Shown: in pieces, positions 11,893-24,139 of the stretch | Layout of the letters: each line of letters begins with the position of its first letter | How positions within the stretch are numbered: position 1 is the first letter of the stretch | NCBI GenBank assembly: GCA_022606425.2 | Contig: JAHDVF020001468.1 | Span: 2,025,001-2,089,000, forward strand | DNA from: Lepidostoma basale | Taxonomy: Eukaryota > Arthropoda > Insecta > Trichoptera > Lepidostomatidae | Reading direction: 5' to 3' | DNA: 64,000 nucleotides | Translations under genes and position numbers: made by a program | Notes under the pieces: model-generated | Databases searched by the model: none | The model's input: only the letters and a program-made list of their open reading frames with translations | Told to the model about the DNA's origin: nothing

Positions 11893-13218
11893 CAGAGGTC
11901 GGCAAAGTGCGGCTCTTTGGTCCCTTAAATGCGACTTAGGTACAAATGTACACGGGCACAAATGGCACAAATGTCCACGACTTTGGCACAAATATTAACG
12001 GAAAGGGTTTCCATTGGCTGCCAAAACAAGGAAAGGTGGAACAATTGAAATGTCTTCGAATATAACCATCTAGCAAATCGAAGATCGGAAACTGTTTTCG
12101 GCTCAATTCAACCAGTTGATGAGTATTGAACATAAATTATTATAGTGTGCAAGTGTCGCTTCTTTTAAGATTTATTTTTCATACAGGTCCTAAAGAAGCC
12201 ACGTGATTTTGAAGTCAGACACTCGCTAGTGAAAACATGCGTTGCCTCGAGACGGAATCGTTTTCTTCTCTGACGAGACACATTTTCACCTGAGAAGCAG
12301 AACATACGCCAATAGAAGCTAGACAGGCTGACAGTATGGTGTTCAATGTCAAGAATTGAGATCATCGGCACTTAATGTTTTAAAGAAAATAATCGTGCGG
12401 CTACGGTCGCTTCTGCCCGTTACCTAACACCTAACTATGATCCAGAATTTGTTCTTGCCTAAATCGGGAGGGATTGAGATGGAAGACGTCTGATTTCAGC
12501 AGACCCGAGGCCACAGCCCACACAGCAAGGGTTTTCATGGACTTTTTTTAGAAAGATTCCCCGGGCGCGCGCCTCATCGCGCGCTTTCCTATTTGGTCCC
12601 TGGTGATTTTTTCCTGTGATGATACCTAAAATCCTTGGTTTATAACGATCGTCCCAGGATTCTGCAAGCCTACAAAAACAATATTCGAGCCCAAATCGCC
12701 GAAATTCCTGTGGCAATGTTTCAAAGAGTGCACGAAAACGTCAAAAAAGAGCTTATTTGAGCAAAACAACTTTCAAATCCATGTGAACATAAATTTCTCA
12801 TATTAATAAATCGGTAAAAATATATAAAAAGTATATTACTTTGAAAAAGTCAGCATTTAATTTTAATTTCAAATCCATTTGTCTGCCCCGCACCACCCTA
12901 TATATTCATGCAAACAATATTTTCAAGCACGAACTTTAACAAGAGTAAACTGACAAGTCTTCTTATTGATGAGAACCTGGAATTGTGCCTAAAATTAATA
13001 ATAACAACAAACAAACTCGATATTCTTAAGCTTTTCAAGGAGATGCAATAATATTGTTCGCATTAAGTGTTTGTCAGTCATTGTCGTGATTTAAATTTGG
13101 GGATTCTTTAATTATACATTATTTTTTATAGATGAATAATATCTTAATTAAGTAAGAGATCGTGATTTATTCAGATTTTGCTCTCAATTATTATTTGAAT
13201 CGTTGTAATGTACCCCTG
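11893..13218 (+). mobile_element. hAT transposon remnant with 8-bp target duplication
   Basis: The left end is CAGAGGTCGGCAAAG and the right end ...GTACCCCTG. They are flanked by identical 8-bp copies AGCTAAGC (11885-11892 and 13219-13226), as hAT insertions leave. Near the right end the plus strand encodes the C-terminal dimerisation region of a hAT transposase: IFSSTNFNKSKL, then LLIDENLELCLKL (about 12905-13035). The element at 52099-53426 has the same protein region (MNFYKSKLRSRLIDENMELC) in the opposite orientation. The right terminal repeat here is shortened. A different decayed transposase occupies the middle (12235-12770). No intact frame remains. Confidence 0.85.
12235..12770 (+). 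pseudogene. Decayed IS630/mariner-type transposase inside hAT
   Basis: Broken frames read in order FFSDETHFHLRSRTYANRS, LTVWCSMSRIEIIG, ENNRAATVASARYL, FQQ, FPGR, GDFFL, and NNIRAQIAEIPVAMFQRVHE. These follow the order of a widespread arthropod DDE transposase family (SDEAHFHL, VTVWC, IIGPYFF, FQQDGA, CDFFLWG, IRAEIA). Stops and shifts are frequent. It lies wholly inside the hAT element. The remnant at 15600-15935 belongs to the same family. Confidence 0.75.
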
Positions 13219-13769
13219 AGCTAAGCGGTTCTGCTACTTACGAGATAAGCGGTAGAGTAGTAGGTAGAGTAGTTTACTCGCACGAAATGCGTTTTAACTA
13301 TCGAGGAAACGATTAGTCACGACTCGCTCTGCAGCCTTGAACTATTTCCTTCCCTCGCCCAATAAAATTATTTGTCTAGAGCTGTTGCGGAGGTTATTAA
13401 TCGCCATAATAAATAAATAAAAGAGAACGCCATGCGCCACTCCGCGCCTCCAGTGCTCCGAGATACTGCCGAGATACTGCTGAGAAATAAACTGGACAAG
13501 CCCAATCTGAAGGACTCGTATCAAATCCCTTCCGTATCCTTTTAAACCCTGCTATCACCCAAGCTGGACGTTTATCTCTCAACCGTCTATCTTTCTCACG
13601 AAAACTGTATGTTCAAGCCAATCACATTCACACTCTCACACTGGTCTCAAATGTATAATAAATTGTAAAAACCGTCTAGATTTCTAGATCTTTTCAGACC
13701 TGCGTAGCACATGCGATTAACACAGAGAATTTTACCTTCTTATTGATACATAATTAATATATTCTTCTT

Positions 13770-15150
13770 CTTTTTATAGGTCTGATGACCTGATGTCGGT
13801 TGCATCTCGATCCTCCTGGGATGTGGACTGCCAACTATCTCGACATCTTTTCAGTGGTCGGCCTCGTGGTCGGGAACCCTCCGGTAGAGCGTCTCGGCGT
13901 ATCTTTGGGATCCTATTATCTTTCATCGGGAGACATGCTCGTTCCAGTATCTTCTTTAGCCTCGCAAATTCTTCGGATATCTGCATTCCTTATTCCGTCA
14001 TGAAAGCTTTTGTCGGCTAAACATCATAGTACTTTGATATCTTCGAAGCACAGGAATTGTTCGGTACAATCCGCGTCGACTCTGTGTATGTTAAATAGAT
14101 CCTCATTACGCCCTTGATGCTAATGTGCTATTTTTTCCAAATGGTTTTCCTTTGACAACCCGATATTGATGCAGCCTTGTGTGCTTGCTCTGTCTGCTTG
14201 CTATTGCATATTGATACCCAGATACTGCGCCACTTGATCTTTTTCAACATTCTCGATTATCAAATTACTCGTACACCGTTAATATTCCCTGGCTATCGTC
14301 ATGCATTTTGTTTTGGTAAAATAGAGAATCGTATTGTAGTTTTGGACGCTACGTGGAATCTTCCGTTTCAGCAATAATAGTTGCATCATCAGCATATCAG
14401 ATTATATTGATCTTTTGTGCACCCATTTTGTAGCCTAACCCCAATTCTGCTATTTCCTGTATTAATTTTACTTTTTTCCCATAACGAGATTGAAAATGAA
14501 AGACTATCACCCTGCCTTCCACCGTCATTGGACAGTTCTCCATCTACTCGTATCGTAGTCGACGTGTTGGTGTTAATTTTCTAATGATATTTACAAAAAT
14601 AATTGAGGCTCGCTTTTCCAGTAGGATGTCAACCACGTCTTCTTGTTGTACTCGGTCAAATGCTTTGGTTAGGTCCATGAAACCAAGATATGCAATCTTA
14701 TCGTATTCTACGAATTTTTCCTTAATCCATCTCATAGTAAAATTGGCATCTGTAGTCGAATTGTTTTTCCTCTCTTTGTTGTCCCTCTCTGTTTGATATA
14801 TTTTGTTCTAATTTGGCTCTTAATATACTTGTTAATTATTTTTATGTTGGGTTGTACTTTTGGAGGTTCGTCTTTTTACCTTTCTTAAAAATCAGAATAT
14901 TGATGCTCGTTTTCCATTCCGATATTGCTGTGGTATTTAATATCATATCAAACGGCTAATGGAGTTCCTTTGCCAACTGTTGACGCCCGTATTTGATAAT
15001 TCATTTGGAATATTGTCTTTTCCAGGCGATTTTCTATTTAATTTCTTTGGGGCTCTTTTGATATCTGCTTCATTCAGATCGATTGAAATGGACTCCAGAT
15101 AATTATTTAGGAGCCTTTCTTTATGCGCTAGTTTTATTTTAAGCTTGTAT
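13770..15150 (-). pseudogene. LINE family A, degenerate near-complete ORF
   Basis: On the minus strand: NRKSPGKDNIPNEL (14990-15060 region), then YDKIAYLGFMDLTKAFDRVQ (about 14640-14700), then near the 3' end SRPRGRPLKRCRDSW. Order and content match the copy at 44420-45545. The palm box has decayed. The 3' end has a hairpin (13791-13778) followed by a GAAGAAGAA tail at about 13770-13761. Between 13219 and 13760 I see only AT-rich sequence. Confidence 0.8.
13778..13791 (-). other. 3'-terminal hairpin of LINE family A, copy 1
   Basis: AGGTC-ATCA-GACCT forms a perfect 5-bp stem with a four-base loop, 7-8 nt before the GAA-repeat tail. Copies at 27111-27124 and 45502-45515 have AGATC and GATCT arms. 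The middle pair is changed on both sides (A-T to G-C), a compensatory change. Confidence 0.6.
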
Positions 15151-15599
15151 ATGCTGGATCTACTACTCGGAGCTGGTGTGATCGAACATTTTAATGGAAT
15201 CGAACGTAAATACGGCCGTAAAGAAACATCATACGTCACCTCGTTGTTCATTTTTGAAATGGTTAGAAATCGCAATATCGCCAACACTGAATCTTCTACG
15301 GCGGGAAACAGAGAGAGCAATCATACGAGGAAACTTAAAGCGGAGTGACCGCGGGTACAATCCTGGTGACTCGGTGACTCGGAGTATGTCGTACTGCGCG
15401 TACATACATATTGGGTTTTTCATTTAGGACGCTTTAAGTTTGCTATGTTATAGCGGTCATATTGTTAAAGTAACATTTGTTATATTTATTGTGAATTGTT
15501 TAATAGTATATGACAAAACATCAAAAAAGGTATAGCGTTGAAAAACGTGTGTAAACTATAATTTTTTTTCATAATCAGTGTTCCGTTCGAGTCCAAATT

Positions 15600-15935
15600 T
15601 CATCTTTAACGACAAGGAGTCTGGAGGCCCATTTTTGGATGAATGATTGTGCGAACAACCAAATAATAAGATTTGAAGTGATAAAAATATACACGAGATA
15701 TACCAGCACCAAATTTTTCCTGATAAAGTCAGTTTTTGGTTCGAATTTTGATATAAATGAATCATCGGTCCGTACTTCTTCCTAAATGAAACTGGCATTG
15801 CCACAACCGTCAACAATAAGCAACTTCTCGTGGCTTAAACTAGATGATATGGATACTGACATCATATGTTTCCAACAGGACGGTACTTCGTACTACACCG
15901 TGGACATTCTGCACGAGCGAGTATGAATGGAGCGT
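15600..15935 (+). pseudogene. Decayed IS630/mariner-type transposase
   Basis: Across broken frames the plus strand reads HFWMNDCANNQIIRF, IIGPYFFLNETGIATTVNN, then ICFQQDGTSYYTVDILHERV. These match HFxLNGxVNxQN, IIGPYFFExExG and FQQDGAxxHTAxxxxxxLxE of the family noted at 12235-12770. One catalytic Asp (QQDG) is visible. No terminal repeats were seen. The stretch 15151-15599 shows nothing recognisable. Confidence 0.75.
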
Positions 15936-16544
15936 CCTTATTGAAATACTCCATTTAATACGTAGTCCGTTCGCCAGGCTGGGGGTAGGATGCGCCCAAC
16001 TAGAGTACTTGGCAAGAGAAAAGGCAACAAGAACAACGTTCTTCGCCTCCTATAATAGACCGCCTAATAGTTATGTAGTTAGTGGGCTCGCGGCCCGGGG
16101 CAGCACACGGTATGGCATGGCATGGCGGCACTATAATAGGAGTATTATCACGAGCGATTGAAACACGTTACAAAATATACGGTTTTCATATTTAAAGCTG
16201 AATGCGCAATAAACACTTCATTTAGTATTTCGATTCAAATTAAATTGACATTTCGAAATTTCATTAAGATTCGCAGTGATAAAATGTGCCCTACACGCGT
16301 GTAAATACATATTATGGGACGCGATTAAATGCGACTATTGTTGTGTGCGCTCTTTACCCGCCTGACAAGACGGTATGTATGGTAGTAGAATACGGTGTGG
16401 GTTACCATTACATTCTATTTCTATTTCCTACTTAATAATAATAATTATATTTATATCTTTAATACATTTTAAAGTAAACATAATAAAATGTCATAATTGT
16501 ATTTGAATGTCAGGCAATGTGTGAAAAGTACCTTCCCTTTCTAG

Positions 16545-19500
16545 ACGGAGCTGAAGAGGGTGAAAGCAGAAAGCGCCCCCGAGCCCCCTCGGCGCCGCTC
16601 CCGCCCCGAGACCCCCCGCAGCGGCTGGACTACGGGGGAGGCGAGAGGGTGGACGAGGAGCACTCGGCGCCTCCCTCCTTCCTGAGCCCCTCGGTGCTGG
16701 AGTACCTGGAGCTGGGGAAGTCCATACCGGGTAAAGAATGGTTCTCCTCATAGTTGGAAATCGTTCATTCATAATATCGACACCTAGGGTTTTCTTTGGT
16801 CTATTGCGGTTTTAGTATAGCAGTGAACAATACGGACTAATTATTTGAACAATGGTATTTTTTACATGAAATGAAAGTTTATACTTGAATTTTTTATTAA
16901 ATAATTTGATATTTTATATGTAGAATGTGGGTTTATGTACCATCAGAGGAGTTCAATTCTCAAATTTGTCTGTAAGTATAAATGATCACATAATTAGATT
17001 TCCCAATTGAAAAAAGCCCACTTATGGGTAAATATCCAGGATGAATCCAATATATCGCCTGGATCGAAACCGTGAAGTCTGTCTTCGATAGTTTTACTCC
17101 AGAGTCACTTCTCACAGGTTTGGAGAATAGTATCATCGACTGAAGATAGGAAGAATTGTTGTGTTTGTGACAGAGGAGGACGTGTTCTATCTAGCTATAA
17201 AATTCAATCTATTTCGTTCCCTGGTGTTTCTATGCCCGATGTTAATAGTTATATAATGTCACTCCGTTAATTGCTCCGAGCAACTGTTATTTTTCACTTT
17301 CACAGCAATCGTCGTTATTCATGCCGCGAAGGAAAAACTGTTCTTTGTTAATAAGAATAGAAACACGAACGGCATTGTTCCCAGTTGAATAAAAACGTGG
17401 GTAGGTACTATTATAAATGGTACCTACTATACTGTACTATACTATACTATACTATACCATACTATACTCGTTATTTTATGGTACATTCTCCGCTCTGGAC
17501 ATTGTGCGAGCCTACACGCCGCACCGCTCTTACTGCGAGTATTAGGTATTATATAGGTACCTACCATATAATATGTAGGTACTCGTACAGTATGGAACTA
17601 CGGCATTATTAGCTCTCTTCAATTGTTAATCCTCTTTCATCTGCTACCGCTAATTATTAGTGCTAACATCAAGCTACTCGATACTGTGAGTTTTTACAGT
17701 ATAATAATATTATTTCGTTTACTTTTAGTTTTTATAAGAATATACCAGAACGACCAGAAGCGATACGTTAATAAATCTCACTTAACATTGAGGAAGGACT
17801 TTGTCAGACACCTGACCTTTAGAAATGGAATCTTCTGTCTCGTGAGTGCTCAGTCTCGACCTGTCTGACGTATTGTTTAATAAAACTGACCAGTTTTGAA
17901 TTGAATAAGCAAGGAATAGCCTGATAAATATCACACCTGCTTATTTAGACACAACATACTTGTACTACAATACTCGTACCTATGCCCCGTGCGAAGACCT
18001 CCCGCAGTTCATATATGGGAAATATTTTGGACTAAGTACAGACACAAATATTTATAAAAACTCTTACATTCGTGTTTTTAGCAACTATCAAACATTACTA
18101 ATTTAATCCCTATTCGTAAATTACTATTATATTATTTAAAAAGTTACCCCACATTGAGACTTTTTTTAAAACAAAGTTTTTTTAGCTTGATAAATTGTTT
18201 ATCCTCTAAATAATATTAAAAACCTTCAACCATTCCAAAATTCAAATAATTTTCGAAGTTATAGCGATTAGAAGTGAGTGCGGCAGAGTGTCGGCCCGTA
18301 ATTCAGGTAGCGATAGGACGGGCGTATATTAGAAAGCGAAGGCCTTTGGAACTTTGGAATCTTATAAGCATAAAAATTATGTTCCTGTAGTTGCCCAAAT
18401 ATTAATTAAATCCATGTAAGAGATACATTAAAGATACCGATTTCTTAGCAGGCTGGTTTAGAAAGACACACTCAGAAGAACAATGTCAGTCGGATGGTCA
18501 ATGTCTCCAAAAGTGCATTGCAGTGGCGAGATTGCATCTTATATTGCAACTAGTATATTGAATGATGGATATTCTAGCGTTTTACAAAAGATGCAGTTAT
18601 TAAACATATAACAATTCTAGAGAAAATGTATTCTCAACGAATATCAGTAGCCATCACGAGAGCCCAACAGGAGAGTTAAGAGGTCAGGGAAATGAAAAGA
18701 GCGGGACATGGCAGCCACACTGTAAAACTTCACGTGAGGACCAGGAATCGAAGATTGAAAGTTATTTAAATAAGACGCTGACGACTTATTGCTTTTTCTT
18801 TAGCTAGAGGAACAGAACACAATATTATCTAATGTGAACAATATGTTTTTTTTATTGGGTGCCACGACTATAAGTTATATTTTTTTAACTCAAAATTTCG
18901 ATATAAAATCTGTTTGTTTTTCAAAGAGTCATTTCTACAACTTTTTATAACCCCGTCCTTCGTCTTTCTAAATAAGAAAAAATAATTGGGGCAAGGGTTT
19001 TCAAAAGAGGTTCCTATTTGACGAGTCATATCGTCGTCATTTTGCATTTTTTATTATTCTTTATTATATAAAATTATTCATAAAACTTGTATGTATTGTG
19101 TATGTGCATAATAAAAATAATTTGATATACAATATATTTAACAGCTTAGTCAAAATGAAGTTTTACATTTATACTCATTTTTCCGAGCGCCGCGCCATGC
19201 CAGGGTGGCGTGACCCCTTAATAAAATTGTACAAATTGTAATAGAAGTTTAAATTGAGAAACAAATGAATATAGAAATTCGAAGGTCAGAGTGTGCTGTT
19301 TACCAACAGCACGTTTCACGTCGTCACTCGTTTTTGCGAGCTAAAACTAGTTTCACGAGCGCCTCATACAATCATACTTTGTTTTAAGTGTTTTCCGAAT
19401 CCGTATCTATTATATAATGGCTTAAAAGGGTAAAAGAACAGACACAGCGAGCCACGGGACTTATTGTTAGTGTTATGTATTAGCCGCCTTCTCGTTGCAT

Positions 19501-20785
19501 TGTTAACTTCCAAGGATTTCGTCTAAATCGCGGGTCAGCCGCAGCCGAACCGTCGAGGTTACGGCTGGAAGTTATTATAATACATTCCTATGTCATGTCG
19601 CGGTCGTGTCGATATGTATATCCGCCTTTTATTGAAATATTCATCTTAAACTCACTCGACGTTCTATAGACAGATCAAACTGATTTACATTTGTAATTAA
19701 CTCCCATTTTTACAGTTTTCCCAAATTTGAACCTAGTAGCAGGTAGGTAGGTAGGTACTGCACGCCGTTTAAAATTCACACTCTTGCGACGTCATTGGGT
19801 GCTTTGCTTCTCAATAAAATATATTACACATTTTCAGATTTCCAATAAATGCCAATGCCAAATAAAGTCATTGAATTTATAAATTGTAAATCTGTTTTTT
19901 TCCTTCTGAAAGCGAAATGGTAAAAAAGTTGACTAAATTCTACCGTAATAATATCTCTACCGTGCTGACCCAGTTCGGAGCAAGCAATAATACAATCGAT
20001 ACACTGTGAGCACAAGCCAGAGAGCGCGATACATTATTTTCGATTGAATCTCCTGGCTTTTTGACCATTTCAGACAATTTATTTTTCCAACATGCGATTC
20101 GTGATTTAGTAACAGCAGATAAATCCGAAGTTAGATGTCTGCGAGATAAATTTACTTTGTCTCGAATTTTGGAATAAAATACGAATACCATCTAGATTGG
20201 GAGAATTACCTCAGTAAATAATAACGGGCCAGCGCAGAAACTGCACAATTAAAGGAGAATTATCAAATGTTTATGCCATGTTGATTTATAATACGCACCT
20301 ACCTATCTCCCGCTATCAACTCTGGCGTCTCTAGCGGTCTCCATTCTCCATACAGCGCGAGTGAGTCTCAGTAGGAGTCAAGACACAGTCGCTAGCGATC
20401 ACGGAGCGTATAGTGTGGCCGGTACCATAGTGCGCCATACGTTGCGTTGGTTCGCCGGGTGTTCACCTTGACTCCTACTCTGGCGCCCCTAATAAAACTC
20501 GCTAAAGAGTGAAAGATGTTAATTGGTGTCGCTACTTGCAGGCAGGCCCGGCACCGACTACCCCATCTTGGGCGAGGTGCCCTACACCAACTTCTACTGC
20601 GACGAGCAGCCCTACCCAGGCTTCTTCGCCGACCAGGAGATGCGCTGCCAAGGTACGCTCTTTGAGTTCTCCGAGGTTCACTTATATGGCATGTTTGGCT
20701 TCATTCGGACTCGTCCCCTGTGTAAGTAAGGTGACGTGATGTCCAGCGATCTGATGACACGATATTGACATTATTAAATGTTTGC

Positions 20786-20851
<66 letters not shown>

Positions 20852-22553
20852 TAAATATAAAATGCATTGTTACACAAGGGCCTTGAATTTTATATAGGTA
20901 ACGTTCTAATTTTAGAAATCAAAATCTAATTTATTTTGTTTACACATCGAGTATTAATTTTGGTGCCAGTATGCCATTGCCAGGAGATAGTCGTTTGGAG
21001 GTCCATCTACCCTGTCTACATACCCTGTCCGGAAAACTGTCCGATGGTATGATGGTCAGTTAGTTTATGTGTACGATAAAATATCTAGGTGAACATAGAA
21101 CTTACAATTTTCAAAATAACAAAACTGTGTTAGTAGGTACCCATGTAACATTAAAATTATTCTTAATATTCACTAATATTTTCGCTCATTTTGAAACGTC
21201 TAAATTGGTAATCTTCGGCTTCTAGCATTACCAAAAAAATAACGACAGAAACTGAAATGTTTTTAAGTAACTTGAATTTAATTACCCCCACAGATCTTGA
21301 CTACACACGTGTAGATATATTATCATTCTTACATAATATCTAAAAATTATTCGAAAAGCATTTTTTCTCCTCATGTACGAGGGTAATTCGTAAAGTAAGG
21401 TTCCCTATGCTGTCAATAAAGATAGCGGCGCTCTGGGAGAAATCTGGCAACACTTGGACAACAAGATGGAGCTTCCTATCGCTGTTTCCGCCAGATGCGA
21501 AGTTGAGAGCATAATGCTTGAGGATCGGAGGATTACCATTAACGAACTTGCTCTTCGTATTCCTGGGACTTCCAACACCACAATTCACAACATTTTAACT
21601 GAAAAATTTGGCTATCGAAAGGTGTGTGCGCGGTGGGTACCACGAATGCTCACAGAAAAACACAAGCAGAAACGTGTTGAGTGCTCGACCTCATGTCTCA
21701 AATCAAACTCAAGAACTGCTGACGAATTTTGGCTGGACTGTTTTGCCCTACAGTCCGCACCTAGCCCCTAGTGATTACCACTTATTCCCAAAATTAAAGG
21801 AACACTTGGGTGGAATGCGCTTCCATGCTGATGATGAAGTCAAGGAAGAGGTTATTCGATTTTTCAGAGGAATGGCGGCAGAATTTTATGACTTGGGGAT
21901 ACAAAAGTTGGAGCATCTTCTGCAAAAGTGTTTAGACAGAAACTGCGATTATGTAGAAAAATATAAAGTTTTAAGCTTTAAAATGATGTATAATGCTAAG
22001 GAAAACAATAAAGTTGTATATTTTTAAGAAATATGGGAACCTTATTTTATGAATTACATATACCATGTTGTGAGGTTTTCCATAGTTTCCGTGGCTATAA
22101 GGCAAATATCGGACATATACGAGTATAGATTGTTCATCGACCAAAGTGCTTCGCTGAGTCGGCTCAGTAAACTGTTTTCTAGACTAGGCAGATTTTAGTA
22201 AACACATAAATTAATTTAGTAATAATCAGTAAGATCCTTAGCAGCAAGTATAATGATTTCAAGAATATAGAAATACAAAAGATTGGTACTATACAATACA
22301 CACAAAAGATCGTCTCCTTGCAGGCTGGCACTACTGCGACATCGACGGCAGGCAAGCGACCTTCCTGTGCCCCAACGGGACGCAGTTCTCGCAGGGCGTG
22401 TTCGCCTGCGACTGGTGGTTCAACGTGCGCTGCGAGCTCTCCCAGAAGCTGTACTTCCTCAACGACCGCCTCTACCGGCGGCCCGCCCTCGAGCCGGCCA
22501 AGCCCCACCGCTTCATCACCAAAGACCTCCTGGAGGACATCTTCTCTAACTAG
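16545..22553 (+). CDS. Cuticular protein analogous to peritrophins (CPAP1), 5' exon not found
   Basis: This is a secreted cuticle protein with one chitin-binding type-2 (CBM14, peritrophin A) domain. It binds chitin in the extracellular cuticle. Exons are 16545-16730, 20542-20652 and 22324-22553, giving 174 residues. Both introns are phase 1 with good sites (CCG-G/GTAAAG, TTGCAG/GC, CAA-G/GTACGC, TTGCAG/GC). The first listed exon begins after a polypyrimidine acceptor (CCTTTCTAG) and also needs a phase-1 partner, so a signal-peptide exon is missing. It encodes an acidic, proline-rich linker ending in LGKSIPG. Exon 2 starts RPGTDYPILGEVPYTNFYC, the hallmark lead-in of insect CPAP1 proteins. 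The six Cys are in FYC, MRC, HYC, FLC, FAC and VRC. Exon 3 ends LLEDIFSN. A polyadenylation signal AATAAA lies at 23181. Dinucleotide repeats and a mariner remnant fill intron 2. Confidence 0.9.
17420..17470. repeat. TATAC pentamer microsatellite
   Basis: Roughly nine imperfect units of the pentamer ACTAT lie in CPAP1 intron 1. The remainder of that intron (16731-20541) has no recognised element. It contains a 12-bp inverted pair GTAGGAGTCAAG / CTTGACTCCTAC at about 20372 and 20468, and a GTAG run near 19742. Confidence 0.7.
20789..20849. repeat. AC dinucleotide microsatellite
   Basis: About 30 uninterrupted AC units lie 137 bp downstream of CPAP1 exon 2, within its intron. It is likely length-polymorphic. 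Confidence 0.97.
21378..22062 (+). mobile_element. Internally deleted mariner, different family
   Basis: Ends are inverted repeats (GTAATTCGTAAAGTAAGGTT left, AACCTTATTTTATGAATTAC right), with TA at 21376-21377. The plus strand encodes an N-terminal helix-turn-helix part (LEDRRITINELAL, CARWVPRMLTEKHK). After a deletion it continues with the end of the catalytic domain (FGWTVLPYSPHLAPSDYHLF) and the C-terminus (AAEFYDLGIQKLE, KCLDRNCDYVEK). The segment carrying the first and second catalytic Asp is missing, so it can only move with help from a full copy. It lies in CPAP1 intron 2. Confidence 0.88.
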
Positions 22554-23689
22554 GCCTGCGGTGATCGATCTTCTACATGTTACATACAGGCTCTTATTGA
22601 TAAAACTAATCTCCACTCAACAAGTACCTAGTTTGTCTTATTATTTCATAGTGGGGAATATGTTTTATTGACTTTATTAGGCTTAAGTAAATATTTTCTT
22701 AATTTAAATACATGTACCTTATCGTGTAAATATGAAGATGGCTAGAAGAACAAACGTAAAGAAACTTTTCTTTTCATTATTTACAATGAACTGCAATCTA
22801 GAAATGTCAATAAATAACACGAATATAGGGAAATTGCATTTCAATTATTGGTTTATATTTTCACATTATTCTAATGACACTATCCAGTGGTATACTTATG
22901 TATACGCTCGTTCGAGCATTGACAGTGTTTAGAAATGTACCTAAGTAGATATGACTTCTCTAAATATGGTGAACTTGAAGCAGAGATTTCCAGCAGCTTG
23001 GAAGTCCCTCTGAATCGAACTTACTCGTATTAACAGTTTCGCTAGCAATTAAGATTGTTTAGCAGCGTATTACGAATCTACCTATTTAAATCGTGTATAA
23101 TTTATGCCATAATGTAGTTACTATGATATTATCAAATTACAAATTGTTTGTAAAATAAAATATGCTATTGCAATATTGTAAATAAAGTGCGTTTTTTTTA
23201 TACAAATGTAATTAAATTAAATTAAATAAAATTCTGCCTCTTGCAATGTAAATGAAGTAGGTATAGGGCCGCACAGGACCACATAGCTGCACCTAGAACC
23301 GGACGCCATGCCAGGTGGTATGGAGTGCCTATTATAGTAATGATTTTTATTATTATTATTATTAATAATAATACAATAATACGAATTTACCCACGCTGCA
23401 CGGCCGCCCGCGCCGCTCTAGCAAATGATCGTCTTACTGCTGTGTTTCTATTGTAGCGACATCTAGGTAATGCTTCTCAAACTTTTAAAAACTTGTTGCC
23501 ATCCTCCTGATAGGTATCTAGATATTCGATACGCGCCACTTCTATAGTAAACGTCACTTTTTATGTGCAATCAAAGATGTCAAAAATATTTTAACTTTAA
23601 CTCTTGTTCTTAAACTAAAACTATTAGACACAGCGTACAAACGTTCAATTTGTTTTAAATTATTCTCCAAAAAAGCCTAGACGATAGTG
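22554..23689. other. CPAP1 3' untranslated region and AT-rich spacer
   Basis: AATAAA at 23181 (and AAATAAAAT near 23153) would end a 3' untranslated region of about 640 nt. A short ATT repeat lies near 23346-23372, and a GCCATGCCAGG motif beside CTATTATAG at 23306-23337. No gene was seen. Confidence 0.45.
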
Positions 23690-24135
23690 CGCAATGATGT
23701 TCTTGTACCGACTCTTATGTATGGAAGTGAAGCATGGAACTGGCAAAATAAGGATAAAAGTAGAATAAATCCAGTAGAAATGAGAAATCTTAGAAGAATG
23801 TGTGAATATGCGAGGTGATCGCCAACGTTGGGGGGACCCGACAGGGCACTTGAAGAAGAAGAAGAAGAATGTGTAGTAAACTTGTGTATGATAGAACATC
23901 AAATGCAAATATAAGAAGTGAATGCAATGAAAGTGTTTTGAACAAAATAATGCAAGGATCATTAAGATAGTTTGGACACATGGAAATAAATAAATTATAC
24001 GGTAACGATGTCAATCAAATTGTTAATATCAGCCACGTGTGGAGTCGGAGAATGTTGAAAATTATCTCAAGAAAGAACAGTGTGGCGATCCGTTTATTCA
24101 GCCTACCCCTTCGGCGAGGCGGCGTGATGGTCAGG
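23690..24135 (+). pseudogene. LINE family B 3' remnant, interrupted by a nested insertion
   Basis: The segment matches the LINE piece at 31884-32335 (minus): CTTATGTATGGAAGTGAAGC, then GTAGAAATGAGAAATCTTAG, then GGACACATGGAA and GCCACGTGTGGAGTCGGAGA. It ends with the shared 3' sequence GCCTACCCCTTCGGCGAGG. At about 23806-23872 a different short element ending in GAAGAAGAAGAAG interrupts it, flanked by AGAATGTGT on both sides. Confidence 0.75.
23806..23872 (+). mobile_element. Tiny nested LINE end with target duplication
   Basis: The insert reads GATCGCCAACGTTGGGGG, then GACCCGACAGGGCACTTG, then a GAAGAAGAAGAA tail. The sequence AGAATGTGT stands on each side. The host LINE is continuous across the site when compared with its other copies. 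It is a severely 5'-truncated insertion of another LINE family (protein tail RWGDPTGHLKKKK). Confidence 0.65.
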
Positions 24136-24139
24136 TTCA

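Noticed and set aside
4735..16730. Joining the membrane-segment frame at 4735 to CPAP1 as its signal-peptide exon
   Set aside because: Its donor is phase 0 while the CPAP1 acceptor needs phase 1, and no ATG precedes the hydrophobic run in frame.
16491..16772. 93-residue minus-strand frame
   Set aside because: It is a shadow of the proline-rich CPAP1 exon.
22179..22616. 145-residue minus-strand frame
   Set aside because: It lies opposite the chitin-binding exon of CPAP1, whose plus-strand frame has the six conserved Cys.
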